64,000 nt of DNA. Origin: Candidatus Rokuibacteriota bacterium. Its GTDB lineage: Bacteria > Methylomirabilota > Methylomirabilia > Rokubacteriales > CSP1-6. This document shows positions 17,373-25,498 of the stretch, piece by piece. The position numbers and the translations under genes were made by a program. Positions within the stretch are counted from its first letter, which is position 1. The number at the start of each line of letters is the position of its first letter. The stretch lies in contig JAUSJX010000054.1 of the NCBI GenBank assembly GCA_030647435.1, positions 21,931-85,930 of the forward strand. The letters run 5' to 3'. The notes beneath the pieces are model-generated. The model made no database searches, was not told where the DNA came from, and was given only the letters and a program-made list of their open reading frames with translations.

Positions 17373-19177
17373 TGCGTTCCCGGCCCTTGCCGCGCCTATG
17401 CCGCCATGACAAACTCGCCCTGGTGGCCGACCACAAGGACACGGACAGCGCGGTTCGCCCAAGCCCGAGCGGAGCCGCGAGATTCCTGCCTTTGGTAGCC
17501 GGCCTCGGAGCTGTCGTGGTCTTCCTGCCGGCGCTCGCGAACGGCTTCATCGACTGGGATGACGGCTCGCTGCTGCTCCGGAACCCGTGGTATCGCGGCC
17601 TCGGCCCTTCGAACCTCGCGTGGATGTTCACGACGGTTCTCATGGGTCACTGGATGCCGGTCAATTGGCTCTCCTTCGGCCTCGACTACCTCCTCTGGGG
17701 GATGAATCCGGCGGGCTATCACCTGACCAACGTCCTGCTCCACGCCGCCGGCGTCGTCGTCTTCTTCTGCGTGGCGCGGGCACTCCTGCGACCGGCCCTT
17801 CCGGCCCGCCCGGCGTCCGACCCGTGGCTCAGCATGGGCGCCCTCGTGGCGGCGCTCGCCTTCGGGATCCACCCGCTGCGCGTGGAGTCGGTGGCGTGGG
17901 TCACGGAGCGGCGGGATGTGCTCTCCGGGCTTTTCTACCTCCTCGCTGTGTGGGCCTACCTGCGCTATATCGCGCGGCGCGCGAAGAGCGCGTACTGGGC
18001 CGCGCTCGGCTGTTTCGCCCTCGCGCTCATGTCCAAGTCCATCACGGCGAGCCTGCCCGGCCTCCTGGTGCTGCTCGACATCTACCCGCTCCGCCGCCTC
18101 GGCGGCGCGGCCGGCTGGCTCACGCCCGCCGCGCGGCGAGTCTGGCTCGAGAAGTTGCCCTTCGCGGCGCTCGCGGTCGCCGGCGCGGCCGTGGCCGTCC
18201 GGGCCATCGCCGTCGGCGGCGGGCTGACGCCGCTCGGCGTCCTGGGTCTCCCGGCCCGCGCGGCGCTCTCGCTCTACGCGCTCGGCTTCTACCTCGCGAA
18301 GCTCCTCTGGCCCACGTCCCTCTCGCCGCTCTATGAGCTCGCGCTGCCGGTCCGCCCGCTCGAGGCTCGCATCGTGCTGAGCGCGCTCGGCGTCGTCGCG
18401 GTCACCGGCGCGGCCCTGCTCCTGCGTCGGCGCTGGCCCGCGTTCCTCGCGGCGTGGGCAGCCTTCGCCCTGACCCTGCTGCCCGTGCTCGGCATCGCGC
18501 ACAACGGATACCAGGCCGCCGCCGACCGGTATACCTATCTGGCCTGCCTGGGCTTTGCCGCGCTCGCCGGAGGTGCCGTCGCGGTCTGGCGCCGCCGGGC
18601 GCTGTGGCCGGCCGCGCTGGGGCTCTTGGCCCTGGCCGCGCTGACCTGGATGCAGGTGCCGGTGTGGCGGAGCGATGAAAGCCTCTGGCGCCGGGCCGTG
18701 GAGCTGGAGCCCGGCTCCGGGGTGGCGCGCTCCAACCTGGGCGCCGCTCTCACGGCTGAGCGCCGCTATGCCGACGCCGTGGCCGAGCTCGAGCGGGCGG
18801 TGGCGCTCCGGCCGGGCTATGCCGAGGCGTGGAACAATCTCGGGCTGGCCTGGGCGCAGCAGGGTCGTCCCGCAGAGGCCGCGGAGGGCTTCCGCCGGGC
18901 CGTGGCGGTTCGCCCCCGCTTCGCCGAGGCGTGGAACAACCTCGGCGTGGCCCTGGCCGTGCAGGGGCGGCGGGACGAGGCGCTCTCGCACTTCCGGGAG
19001 GCGCTCCGCCCGAACCCGGACTACGCGGAGGCGCGGAACAATCTCGGTCTCGCCCTCGCGCAGGAAGGCAAGCTACGGGAGGCGGCCGAGCAGTTCATGC
19101 GCGCGGTCGAGCTGAATCCCGAATGGATCGACGCGCGGAGGAATCTGGAGCAGGCGCAGCGACTGTTGGGTCGCTAA
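17372..19177 (+). CDS. TMTC-like GT-C glycosyltransferase with C-terminal TPRs (copy 4)
   Basis: 601 residues from ATG at 17372; GTG at 17438 would start closer to the first helix. The only plus-strand member of the family here. First loop IDWDDGSLLLRNPWYRG, then [34 protein letters not shown] and ADRYTYLACLGF. Four clear TPRs end the protein (for example PGYAEAWNNLGLAWAQQGRP). The YTYLAC variant and LLWGMNPAGYHL link it with copy 5 rather than with copies 1-3. It shares its last bases with the convergent acyltransferase gene (CTAA). Confidence 0.82.
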   Translation: MRSRPLPRLCRHDKLALVADHKDTDSAVRPSPSGAARFLPLVAGLGAVVVFLPALANGFIDWDDGSLLLRNPWYRGLGPSNLAWMFTTVLMGHWMPVNWLSFGLDYLLWGMNPAGYHLTNVLLHAAGVVVFFCVARALLRPALPARPASDPWLSMGALVAALAFGIHPLRVESVAWVTERRDVLSGLFYLLAVWAYLRYIARRAKSAYWAALGCFALALMSKSITASLPGLLVLLDIYPLRRLGGAAGWLTPAARRVWLEKLPFAALAVAGAAVAVRAIAVGGGLTPLGVLGLPARAALSLYALGFYLAKLLWPTSLSPLYELALPVRPLEARIVLSALGVVAVTGAALLLRRRWPAFLAAWAAFALTLLPVLGIAHNGYQAAADRYTYLACLGFAALAGGAVAVWRRRALWPAALGLLALAALTWMQVPVWRSDESLWRRAVELEPGSGVARSNLGAALTAERRYADAVAELERAVALRPGYAEAWNNLGLAWAQQGRPAEAAEGFRRAVAVRPRFAEAWNNLGVALAVQGRRDEALSHFREALRPNPDYAEARNNLGLALAQEGKLREAAEQFMRAVELNPEWIDARRNLEQAQRLLGR

Positions 19178-20298
19178 AGGGCGGGCGCGACGGCGGCGGC
19201 CGGCGCGGCGGCCGTGCGATCGGCTTGCCGCGCCGCGAATCGCGATTTCAGGCGAAGCGCCGGCGCCTCGATCCAGCGGTAGGAGGCCCCGGCCATGGCG
19301 AACGTGATCACCCACGCCGGCACGATTCGGGACGGGATGTATTCGAGGAGACCCGAGGCCAACAGGGCTCCCGCGAGGAAGAACACGGGAAGGTGCCACA
19401 GGTAGATCGCGTAGGAGCGCTTCCCGATCCACACGAGCGGTGACCAGGCGAGAAGGGGAGCCAGGCGCGAGCCGGGCTGCAGGACGTCCACGATGAGGAT
19501 GCCGGCGGCCACCGCCACGATGGTGCTCGCCCCCCGCCGGGCATAGTCGTCGGGCAGACGCGCCATCACGAGTACGGCCGCGAGGACGGCGGCGGCCGCC
19601 AGCGCGGCGACCCGCCATCGCCACCTCGTCGTGGCCGACGGATCGCGCCCGCCCCGGATGTACCCCCACGACACGAGGCACGCCGTCGCGCACCCGATGA
19701 GGATGGGATCGGCGTGCGCGTCCGTGCCGAGGTAGAAGCGCCGGCCCGTCGCTCCGCTCACCGCCAGGTGATAGCGGAGGAGGATCGATCCCAGGGTGGC
19801 CAGGAAGAGGCCGGCCACGAGCAGCCATCGCGCGCGCACGCGGCGGAGGAGCAGGGTGAGGACGGGTGGCCATACGAGGTAGAACTGCTCCTCGATCGAC
19901 AGCGACCAGGCGTGCCCGAGCATGCCCTGGGGAAGCCCCGCGATGGCCGCCCAGTTCGCCACGTAGAAGATCACCGCGAGGACGAAGAGCGACATGCCGA
20001 CGACGCGGGACGGGCCCGCGGTGGCGATCATGGCCACTCCGGAGACGATCACCACGGGCACGAGGGCGGGGAGAAGCCGAAGGGCCCGGCGGCAGTAGAA
20101 ATCACGCAGGGCGATGCGCCCCGCGGCCGCGTGCTCCTCGATCAGGAGCGTGGTGATGAGGAAGCCGCTCAGGGTGAAGAAGACGTCCACGCCGAGGAAG
20201 CCGCCGTGAATCAGCCCGGAGTGATAGAGCATGACGGCGAGGATGGAGATGGCGCGGATGCCGTCGAGGGCGGGGTGGTAGCCAAGCCGTGTCGTCAT
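19174..20298 (-). CDS. acyltransferase 3 family membrane protein (OafA/YrhL-like)
   Basis: 374 residues, about ten membrane segments. It opens with YHPALDGIRAISILAVMLYHSG, containing the conserved histidine of this family, then GFLGVDVFFTLSGFLIT and the arginine-rich FYCRRALRLLPAL. SIEEQFYLVWP follows near residue 140. Members O-acetylate or acylate surface sugars. Its position among TMTC-like glycosyltransferase genes suggests modification of a surface glycan or glycoprotein. It is convergent with copy 4 and overlaps it by four bases. Confidence 0.88.
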   Translation of the reverse strand: MTTRLGYHPALDGIRAISILAVMLYHSGLIHGGFLGVDVFFTLSGFLITTLLIEEHAAAGRIALRDFYCRRALRLLPALVPVVIVSGVAMIATAGPSRVVGMSLFVLAVIFYVANWAAIAGLPQGMLGHAWSLSIEEQFYLVWPPVLTLLLRRVRARWLLVAGLFLATLGSILLRYHLAVSGATGRRFYLGTDAHADPILIGCATACLVSWGYIRGGRDPSATTRWRWRVAALAAAAVLAAVLVMARLPDDYARRGASTIVAVAAGILIVDVLQPGSRLAPLLAWSPLVWIGKRSYAIYLWHLPVFFLAGALLASGLLEYIPSRIVPAWVITFAMAGASYRWIEAPALRLKSRFAARQADRTAAAPAAAVAPAL

Positions 20299-20393
20299 GG
20301 GCGGCGCTTCGGGACGGTGGTGGACGGCGGGTGGCAGGGCAATGATCTATTTCTAGCACGGCCGTAGACGGCCGCCCGAGAGAATTGGGAGGC

Positions 20394-20582
20394 TCAGCCG
20401 AGCTCGGCCAGGGCCTCCAGGATCACGGGCTTGGGGACGTCGAAGACGATGCGGAAGCGTCCGATCTCCGGGTTGACCTGGTCGTCCCAATTGAGGAACT
20501 GGCCGTCGAGCGATGGGATGAACACCGCGAAGCAGAGCGTGGCGACCAGGCTCGGCAACCCCCAGCGGTGGAGCAACCTCAT
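20394..20582 (-). pseudogene. in-frame chimera: TMTC-like N-terminus joined to an AroB C-terminus
   Basis: A 62-codon frame. Residues 1-37 are a TMTC-like N-terminus (a hydrophobic helix ending FIPSLDGQFLNWDDQVN, including the acidic first-loop motif). Residues 38-62 match the last 25 residues of the AroB at 23227 at 19 of 25 positions (PEIGRFRIVFDVP... ALAELG), with the stop at the same place. The junction is near 20471. It begins four bases after the stop of copy 5, so it may still be translated. It looks like the scar of a deletion that joined a TMTC gene to a second, diverged aroB copy. It cannot have either parent's activity. Confidence 0.8.
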
Positions 20583-20586
20583 CAGC

Positions 20587-22557
20587 TCACTGCTCCCGGG
20601 CCTGGCCGAGCTCGCGCAGAGCCCGGTCGAGGTTGCTGCGCGCGTCCTGAAAGGCGGGCTTGAGGCTTACCGCCTCGCGGAAATGCTCGGCGGCCGCGGC
20701 CAGCTGGCCCTGTTGTGCCAGCGCAATGCCGAAGTTGTTGTGCGCCTCGGCGAAGCCCGGCTTGAGCTGGACGGCCTCAGTGAAGTGAGCCACGGCGGGG
20801 GCGAGCTGGCCGTGGCGCGCGAGAAACGCGCCCAGGTTGTTGTGCGCCTCGGCCGAGTCCGGCCGGAGCCGCACGGCCTCGACGAAGTGCCGGGACGCTT
20901 CGTCGACCTGTCCACGGCGCTCCAGCGCCTGGGCGAGATTCGCGTGCGCTTCAGCGTAGGCCGGCCTGACGCGGAGCGCCTCGCGGTAGTGGGCGATGGC
21001 TGCATCTGTGTCGCCCAGCCCCGCGAGGAGCACGCCGAGGTTGAGGTGGGTCGCCACGAGGCGAGGGTTCAGCCTTAAGGCCTCCTGGTAGGAGAGCCTT
21101 GCCGCTGGGAGGTCGCCCTGAGCGGCGAGTGCGAGCCCGAGATTGTTATGCGCCTCCGGGTAGCGCGGCCGGATGCGGAGCGCCTCGCGGTAGTGCTCGA
21201 CTGCGGCAGCCGTCTCTCCGTTCTGGGCCAGCGCCCATCCGAGGTTCAGGTGGGCGACGGAGGACGGGTGGGTTTTCAGCGCGTGGGTCCAGAGGGTCTC
21301 CGAGCTCTTCCAGGCCTGGACCTGGCTCCAAGTGAGAAGTCCTAATGCGATCGTCACGATGGCCCCCAAGACCGCAGCGAGTGGAGCGCGCACCGGCCAG
21401 CACCACGCGAGCACACCCCCGAGGGCCAGCGCCCATGCAACGCACGCGAGGTAGGTGTAGCGATCGGCGGCGATCTGATGGCCGTTGTGGACGATGCCGA
21501 GCACCGGCAGGAGGATGACGACGTAAGCCAGCCACGCTCCTAGGAGCGCAGGCCGCCTGCGGCGCAGGCAGAGGGCGAGCGCCGTGATGGCTAGGACCAC
21601 CGCGGCGCTCAGAACGAACGGCCAACTCCAAGGATCGAGCCGGGGCGGAAGCTCGTAGAGCGGGGAGAGATTCAAGGGCGCCACGGTCTTCCAGAGATAA
21701 AACGCCAGTGAGAAGAGAGAGATGACGGCCCGGTCGAGGGCGCCCACCACGGCGAGGGGCGTCATGTTGCCGGTACCCGAGAGGACGAGGAGCGCAGTGG
21801 CGCTCGCGGCCAGGGCGAGCAGGACGAAGGGCACCTTCTCGAGGAGGACACCGCGGGCCGGTCCCGCGAGCCATGCACGCGAGGGCCAAGGGAGCCGCCG
21901 TAGAGGATAGACGTCCAGGATCAAGAGCACGGCAGGGAGGCTCACTACCATGGATTTCGAGAGCAGCGCGAGAGTGAAGGAGGCGAGCGAAGCCCAGAGC
22001 AAGGACCGGTGTGCGGCCGTAGCACCGGAAGCGTAGTGGAGGTATGCCAGGATCGCGAGGAGGTAGAAAAGGCCCGAGAGGAGGTCGCGGCGCTCGGTGA
22101 CCCAAGCTACCGATTCCACGCGTAGCGGATGGAGCGCGAAGAAAAGCGCGGTGAAAGTCGCGCCGGCGACGAGGCTCCCGGCCTCGTCCCGCTTGGCCGG
22201 CCTGGCCAGGGCGAGGATCTGCAGGGCGATCCCATACACGACCGCCGCGTTTGCCGTGTGGAGCAGCAGGTTCGTCAGATGGTAGCCCGCCGGGTTCATG
22301 CCCCATAGGACGTAATCGAGGGCGAACGTCATCCAGGTCAGGGGGATGTAGTGACCGAGGTGATTCGTGGTGAACATCCACCGGAGGTGGTCCCATTCGA
22401 ACCCCCGGTAATGAGGGTTGTCCACGAGATTGTGGCGATCATCCCAATCGAGGAAACCGTTGCCAAGGGCCGGCAGGAACGCGGCGAGCGTGGCTAGCAC
22501 AACGAGGGCGCAGGCCAGCGGGTGAGCGATTCGCAGTCGAGAGGACCGGGGGGTCAC
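20587..22557 (-). CDS. TMTC-like GT-C glycosyltransferase with C-terminal TPRs (copy 5)
   Basis: 656 residues, the longest member. Membrane domain with LDWDDRHNLVDNPHYRG in the first loop, [34 protein letters not shown] and ADRYTYLACVAWAL, then about six regular 34-residue TPRs (PRYPEAHNNLGLALAAQGDL and similar), more than its paralogues. Upstream is a truncated transposase, so expression from the pil/aro operon is uncertain. Role as for the other copies. Confidence 0.82.
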   Translation of the reverse strand: MTPRSSRLRIAHPLACALVVLATLAAFLPALGNGFLDWDDRHNLVDNPHYRGFEWDHLRWMFTTNHLGHYIPLTWMTFALDYVLWGMNPAGYHLTNLLLHTANAAVVYGIALQILALARPAKRDEAGSLVAGATFTALFFALHPLRVESVAWVTERRDLLSGLFYLLAILAYLHYASGATAAHRSLLWASLASFTLALLSKSMVVSLPAVLLILDVYPLRRLPWPSRAWLAGPARGVLLEKVPFVLLALAASATALLVLSGTGNMTPLAVVGALDRAVISLFSLAFYLWKTVAPLNLSPLYELPPRLDPWSWPFVLSAAVVLAITALALCLRRRRPALLGAWLAYVVILLPVLGIVHNGHQIAADRYTYLACVAWALALGGVLAWCWPVRAPLAAVLGAIVTIALGLLTWSQVQAWKSSETLWTHALKTHPSSVAHLNLGWALAQNGETAAAVEHYREALRIRPRYPEAHNNLGLALAAQGDLPAARLSYQEALRLNPRLVATHLNLGVLLAGLGDTDAAIAHYREALRVRPAYAEAHANLAQALERRGQVDEASRHFVEAVRLRPDSAEAHNNLGAFLARHGQLAPAVAHFTEAVQLKPGFAEAHNNFGIALAQQGQLAAAAEHFREAVSLKPAFQDARSNLDRALRELGQAREQ

Positions 22558-22599
22558 GTCGTTAGCCGCCGATGCGCGTAGCCGACATAAAGGCCGTTA

Positions 22600-23019
22600 T
22601 CAGCCCCAAGCCAGGGACGTTTGGACGCCGAGCGGCGGGTCAAACCGCGCTGAACAGCCCTGACCTTGTTTTTGCAGTTCGACCAGGGCCTCAGCCCGCT
22701 CGGCGCGCTTCCGCCACCGGATGCTCTCTCGCTCCAGTTCGGTGATCCGCTGGTCGCGCGGACCGGGGACCCGCGGCACGGGCCCGCGTTTCTTCGGTGC
22801 CGCCGCCAGCTCTCCTCGCTCCCGCGCCGCGCGCCACGTCGTCAGGTGGGACGAGTACAACCCCTCCCGCCGCAACAACGCCCCGACCGCGCCCGACGTC
22901 TTGCAGGCGTCCGCCTCTCGGAGGATCTTCCGCTTGTAATCCACCGTGAACCGCCGCCGCGTCGCCTTCGCCACCACCTCGATCGCCGGCCCACCCAGGG
23001 CCTGCTCCAATGCGCTCAT
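22600..23019 (-). mobile_element. truncated IS3-type transposase orfA remnant
   Basis: About 139 residues from ATG at 23019, chosen because GGAGAG lies just upstream. The N-terminal half is a recognisable IS3-group OrfA helix-turn-helix region: RRRFTVDYKRKILREADACK and ALLRREGLYSSHLTTWR, followed by KKRGPVPR and a coiled coil ending ALVELQK. After that the sequence departs from the family (GQGCSARFDPPLGV) and stops. No OrfB catalytic gene and no clear terminal inverted repeats are present, so the element is dead. A second frame on the same strand opens upstream (MSETVTPWKFRVEG). The stretch 23050-23226 up to aroB shows no gene. Confidence 0.75.
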
Positions 23020-23226
23020 CGCTCTCCAATCCCGACTCGCCCTCGACACGAAACTTCCAGGGGGTCACTGTCTCACTCATATTGGCAGAGAGGGCCGGGC
23101 CAGCTTTCGCGTCACCTATTGGGTGGTGCCCTCCGTGCCAGCGAGGAGCCCCCGAGAGCCACGTTTCATGCGGGCGTTGAGCGATTATTGCCCGGTTCGT
23201 TCACCCTTCAAATCGAAAATGCGGGT

Positions 23227-24309
23227 TCAGCCGAGCTCGGCGAGGGCGTCGAGGATGGTCGCTGTCGGCACGTCGAAGACCAGGCGGAACGCGCCGATCT
23301 CGGGCGCCAGCACAAAGGGCACGCGGCCGTCCCTGGACTTCTTGTCGCGGCTGAGCGCCTCGACCACGAGCGAAGGCGCCCCTCCAGCGCCGCGCACAGG
23401 CAACCCGACGGCTTCGAGCAGGCGGACCTGCCGCGCGCGCACCCCGGGCTTGGCCAGGCCGAGGCGCTCGGCGATCCCGGCCTCGGCGGCGATGCCGAGC
23501 GACACGGCCTCGCCGTGGGCGAAGCGCCGGTAGCCGGTGACCGCCTCGATCGCGTGCCCGATCGTGTGCCCGTAGTTGAGGACGTGGCGGAGCTCCGACT
23601 CCTGTTCGTCGCGCTCGACCACCGAAGCCTTGAGACGGCACGAGCCCGCGACGATCCGCTCGAGGGCGGCGGGCTCGCGCTCGAGCAGGGCCGCCACGCC
23701 GCGCTCGACGTCCTCGAAGTACGCCGCGTCGAGCACGATGCCGTGCTTGATCACCTCCGCCAGCCCCGATCGGTACTCGCGTTCCGGCAGGGTCAAGAGC
23801 GCGGCCGTGTCGGAGAGCACGAGGCGCGGCTGGTGGAAGGCGCCGATCAGGTTCTTGGCCCGCGGGTGGTCGATGGCCGTCTTGCCGCCGATCGAGGCGT
23901 CCACCTGCGCCAGCAGCGTGGTGGGCGCCTGCACCACGCCGACACCTCGCATGTAGGTCGCCGCGGCGAAGCCCGCCAGGTCTCCGACGGCGCCGCCGCC
24001 CAGCGCCACGACCGTCGAGCTTCGGTCGAGACCCGCGTCGAGGAAGCGCTCCCACGTCGAGGCGGCGACCTCCAGCGTCTTGGCGCGCTCCCCCTCGGGC
24101 AGGAGCACCGTGGTGACGTCGAAGCCTGCGGCGGCGAGGCTCCGGGTGACGGCGGCGCCGTGGAGGGCCAGGATCGCCGGGTCGGTGACGAGGGCGATCT
24201 TCCGGCCGGCCTTGAGGCGGGCGAGCTCGGCTCCGACCATGGCCAAGGCGCCTGCGCCGACGAGGATGCGGTACGAGCGGGCGCCCAGATTGACGGGGAC
24301 GTCGATCAT
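23227..24309 (-). CDS. aroB: 3-dehydroquinate synthase
   Basis: 360 residues, normal length. NAD and metal binding regions are intact: LGGGAVGDLAGFAAATYMRG, QAPTTLLAQVDASIGGKTAI, SGLAEVIKHGI and NYGHTIGHAIE. It converts DAHP to 3-dehydroquinate in the shikimate pathway. It is 12 bases after aroC and ends the pilMNOPQ-aroC-aroB run. Its last 25 residues have a diverged twin in the chimera at 20394. Confidence 0.96.
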   Translation of the reverse strand: MIDVPVNLGARSYRILVGAGALAMVGAELARLKAGRKIALVTDPAILALHGAAVTRSLAAAGFDVTTVLLPEGERAKTLEVAASTWERFLDAGLDRSSTVVALGGGAVGDLAGFAAATYMRGVGVVQAPTTLLAQVDASIGGKTAIDHPRAKNLIGAFHQPRLVLSDTAALLTLPEREYRSGLAEVIKHGIVLDAAYFEDVERGVAALLEREPAALERIVAGSCRLKASVVERDEQESELRHVLNYGHTIGHAIEAVTGYRRFAHGEAVSLGIAAEAGIAERLGLAKPGVRARQVRLLEAVGLPVRGAGGAPSLVVEALSRDKKSRDGRVPFVLAPEIGAFRLVFDVPTATILDALAELG

Positions 24310-24321
24310 CTACCGCCCCCG

Positions 24322-25488
24322 CTACCAGCTCTTGAGGTAGTCGAGGTAGCCCTGGTAGTTGCGGCGGATCTCGTCGATGCTGTCGCCGGCGAATTTCTCG
24401 AGGAAAGCCTCGACCAGGGCGAGCGCCATCATGGCCTCGCCGACCACTCCGGCGGCCGGGACGGCGCACACGTCGCTGCGTTCCACCACGGCTTCCACCG
24501 TCTCCTTGGTCACCATGTCTACCGACTGGAGAGGCTTGCGCAGGGTCGAGATCGGCTTCATCGCGGCGCGGACCACCACGGGCTGGCCGTTGGTGACGCC
24601 GCCCTCGAGGCCCCCGGCGCTGTTCGAGCGGCGGTGGAAGCCGCTGTCGCTGTCGAACAGGATCTCGTCGTGGACCTGCGAGCCCGGCCGGCGCGCGGCC
24701 TCGAAGCCCATGCCGATTTCGGCGCCCTTGATGGCGTGAATGGAGCAGAACGCGCGCGCGAGGCGCCCGTCGAGCTTTCGGTCCCATTGCACGTAGGAAC
24801 CCAAGCCCACGGGACAGCCGAGGGCGACCACCTCGAAGACTCCGCCCAGCGTGTCACCGGCTTCCTTGGCCCGATCGATGGCCTCGACGATGGCGCGCTC
24901 CGCGGCGGGGTCGGCGCAGCGGACTTCCGATGCTTCGGCGCGGCGTCGAACCTCGTCCCAGGGCACCTCGAGCGGGCCGATGCGCACGCCGCCGATCTCG
25001 GTGACATGGCTCAGGATCGTGATGCCGAACTCGCCGAGCAGTCGTTTGGCCACGCCCGCGACGGCGACGCGCGCCGTGGTCTCGCGCGCGCTCGAGCGCT
25101 CGAGCACGTTACGGATGTCGCGGTGGCCGTACTTCATGGCTCCTGCCAGGTCGGCGTGTCCAGGGCGCGGCCGCGTGACCGCCTTGGGCGGGGCTCCGGC
25201 CGGCGGCTCGCCGACCGCCATGGTTTGCTTCCAGTTCTCCCAGTCCCGGTTCTGGATGGTGAGCGTGATCGGGCTGCCGAGGGTCACGCCCCAGCGCACG
25301 CCCGAGGAGATGTGGGCCTGGTCGCGCTCGATCTTCATGCGCCCGCCGCGGCCATAGCCGCGCTGGCGGCGAGCCAGGTCCTCGTTGAGGTGCTCCTCGG
25401 TGAGCCCGAGGCCGGCGGGCACGCCGTCGATGACGGCGGTGAGAGCCTCGCCGTGAGACTCACCGGCCGTCAGAAAGCGGAACGCCAC
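24322..25488 (-). CDS. aroC: chorismate synthase
   Basis: 388 residues. Typical motifs: [17 protein letters not shown] at the N-terminus, [34 protein letters not shown] and [13 protein letters not shown]. It makes chorismate from EPSP with reduced FMN. It lies 10 bases after pilQ. In gammaproteobacteria aroK-aroB often follows pilQ; here aroC takes that place. Confidence 0.96.
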   Translation of the reverse strand: MAFRFLTAGESHGEALTAVIDGVPAGLGLTEEHLNEDLARRQRGYGRGGRMKIERDQAHISSGVRWGVTLGSPITLTIQNRDWENWKQTMAVGEPPAGAPPKAVTRPRPGHADLAGAMKYGHRDIRNVLERSSARETTARVAVAGVAKRLLGEFGITILSHVTEIGGVRIGPLEVPWDEVRRRAEASEVRCADPAAERAIVEAIDRAKEAGDTLGGVFEVVALGCPVGLGSYVQWDRKLDGRLARAFCSIHAIKGAEIGMGFEAARRPGSQVHDEILFDSDSGFHRRSNSAGGLEGGVTNGQPVVVRAAMKPISTLRKPLQSVDMVTKETVEAVVERSDVCAVPAAGVVGEAMMALALVEAFLEKFAGDSIDEIRRNYQGYLDYLKSW

Positions 25489-25498
25489 GGGGTGCGCG

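Noticed and set aside
20299..20393. Small gene or strong terminator between the acyltransferase gene and the chimera
   Set aside because: Only a short CGGCC/GGCCG hairpin is present with no U-tract; nothing else is supported.
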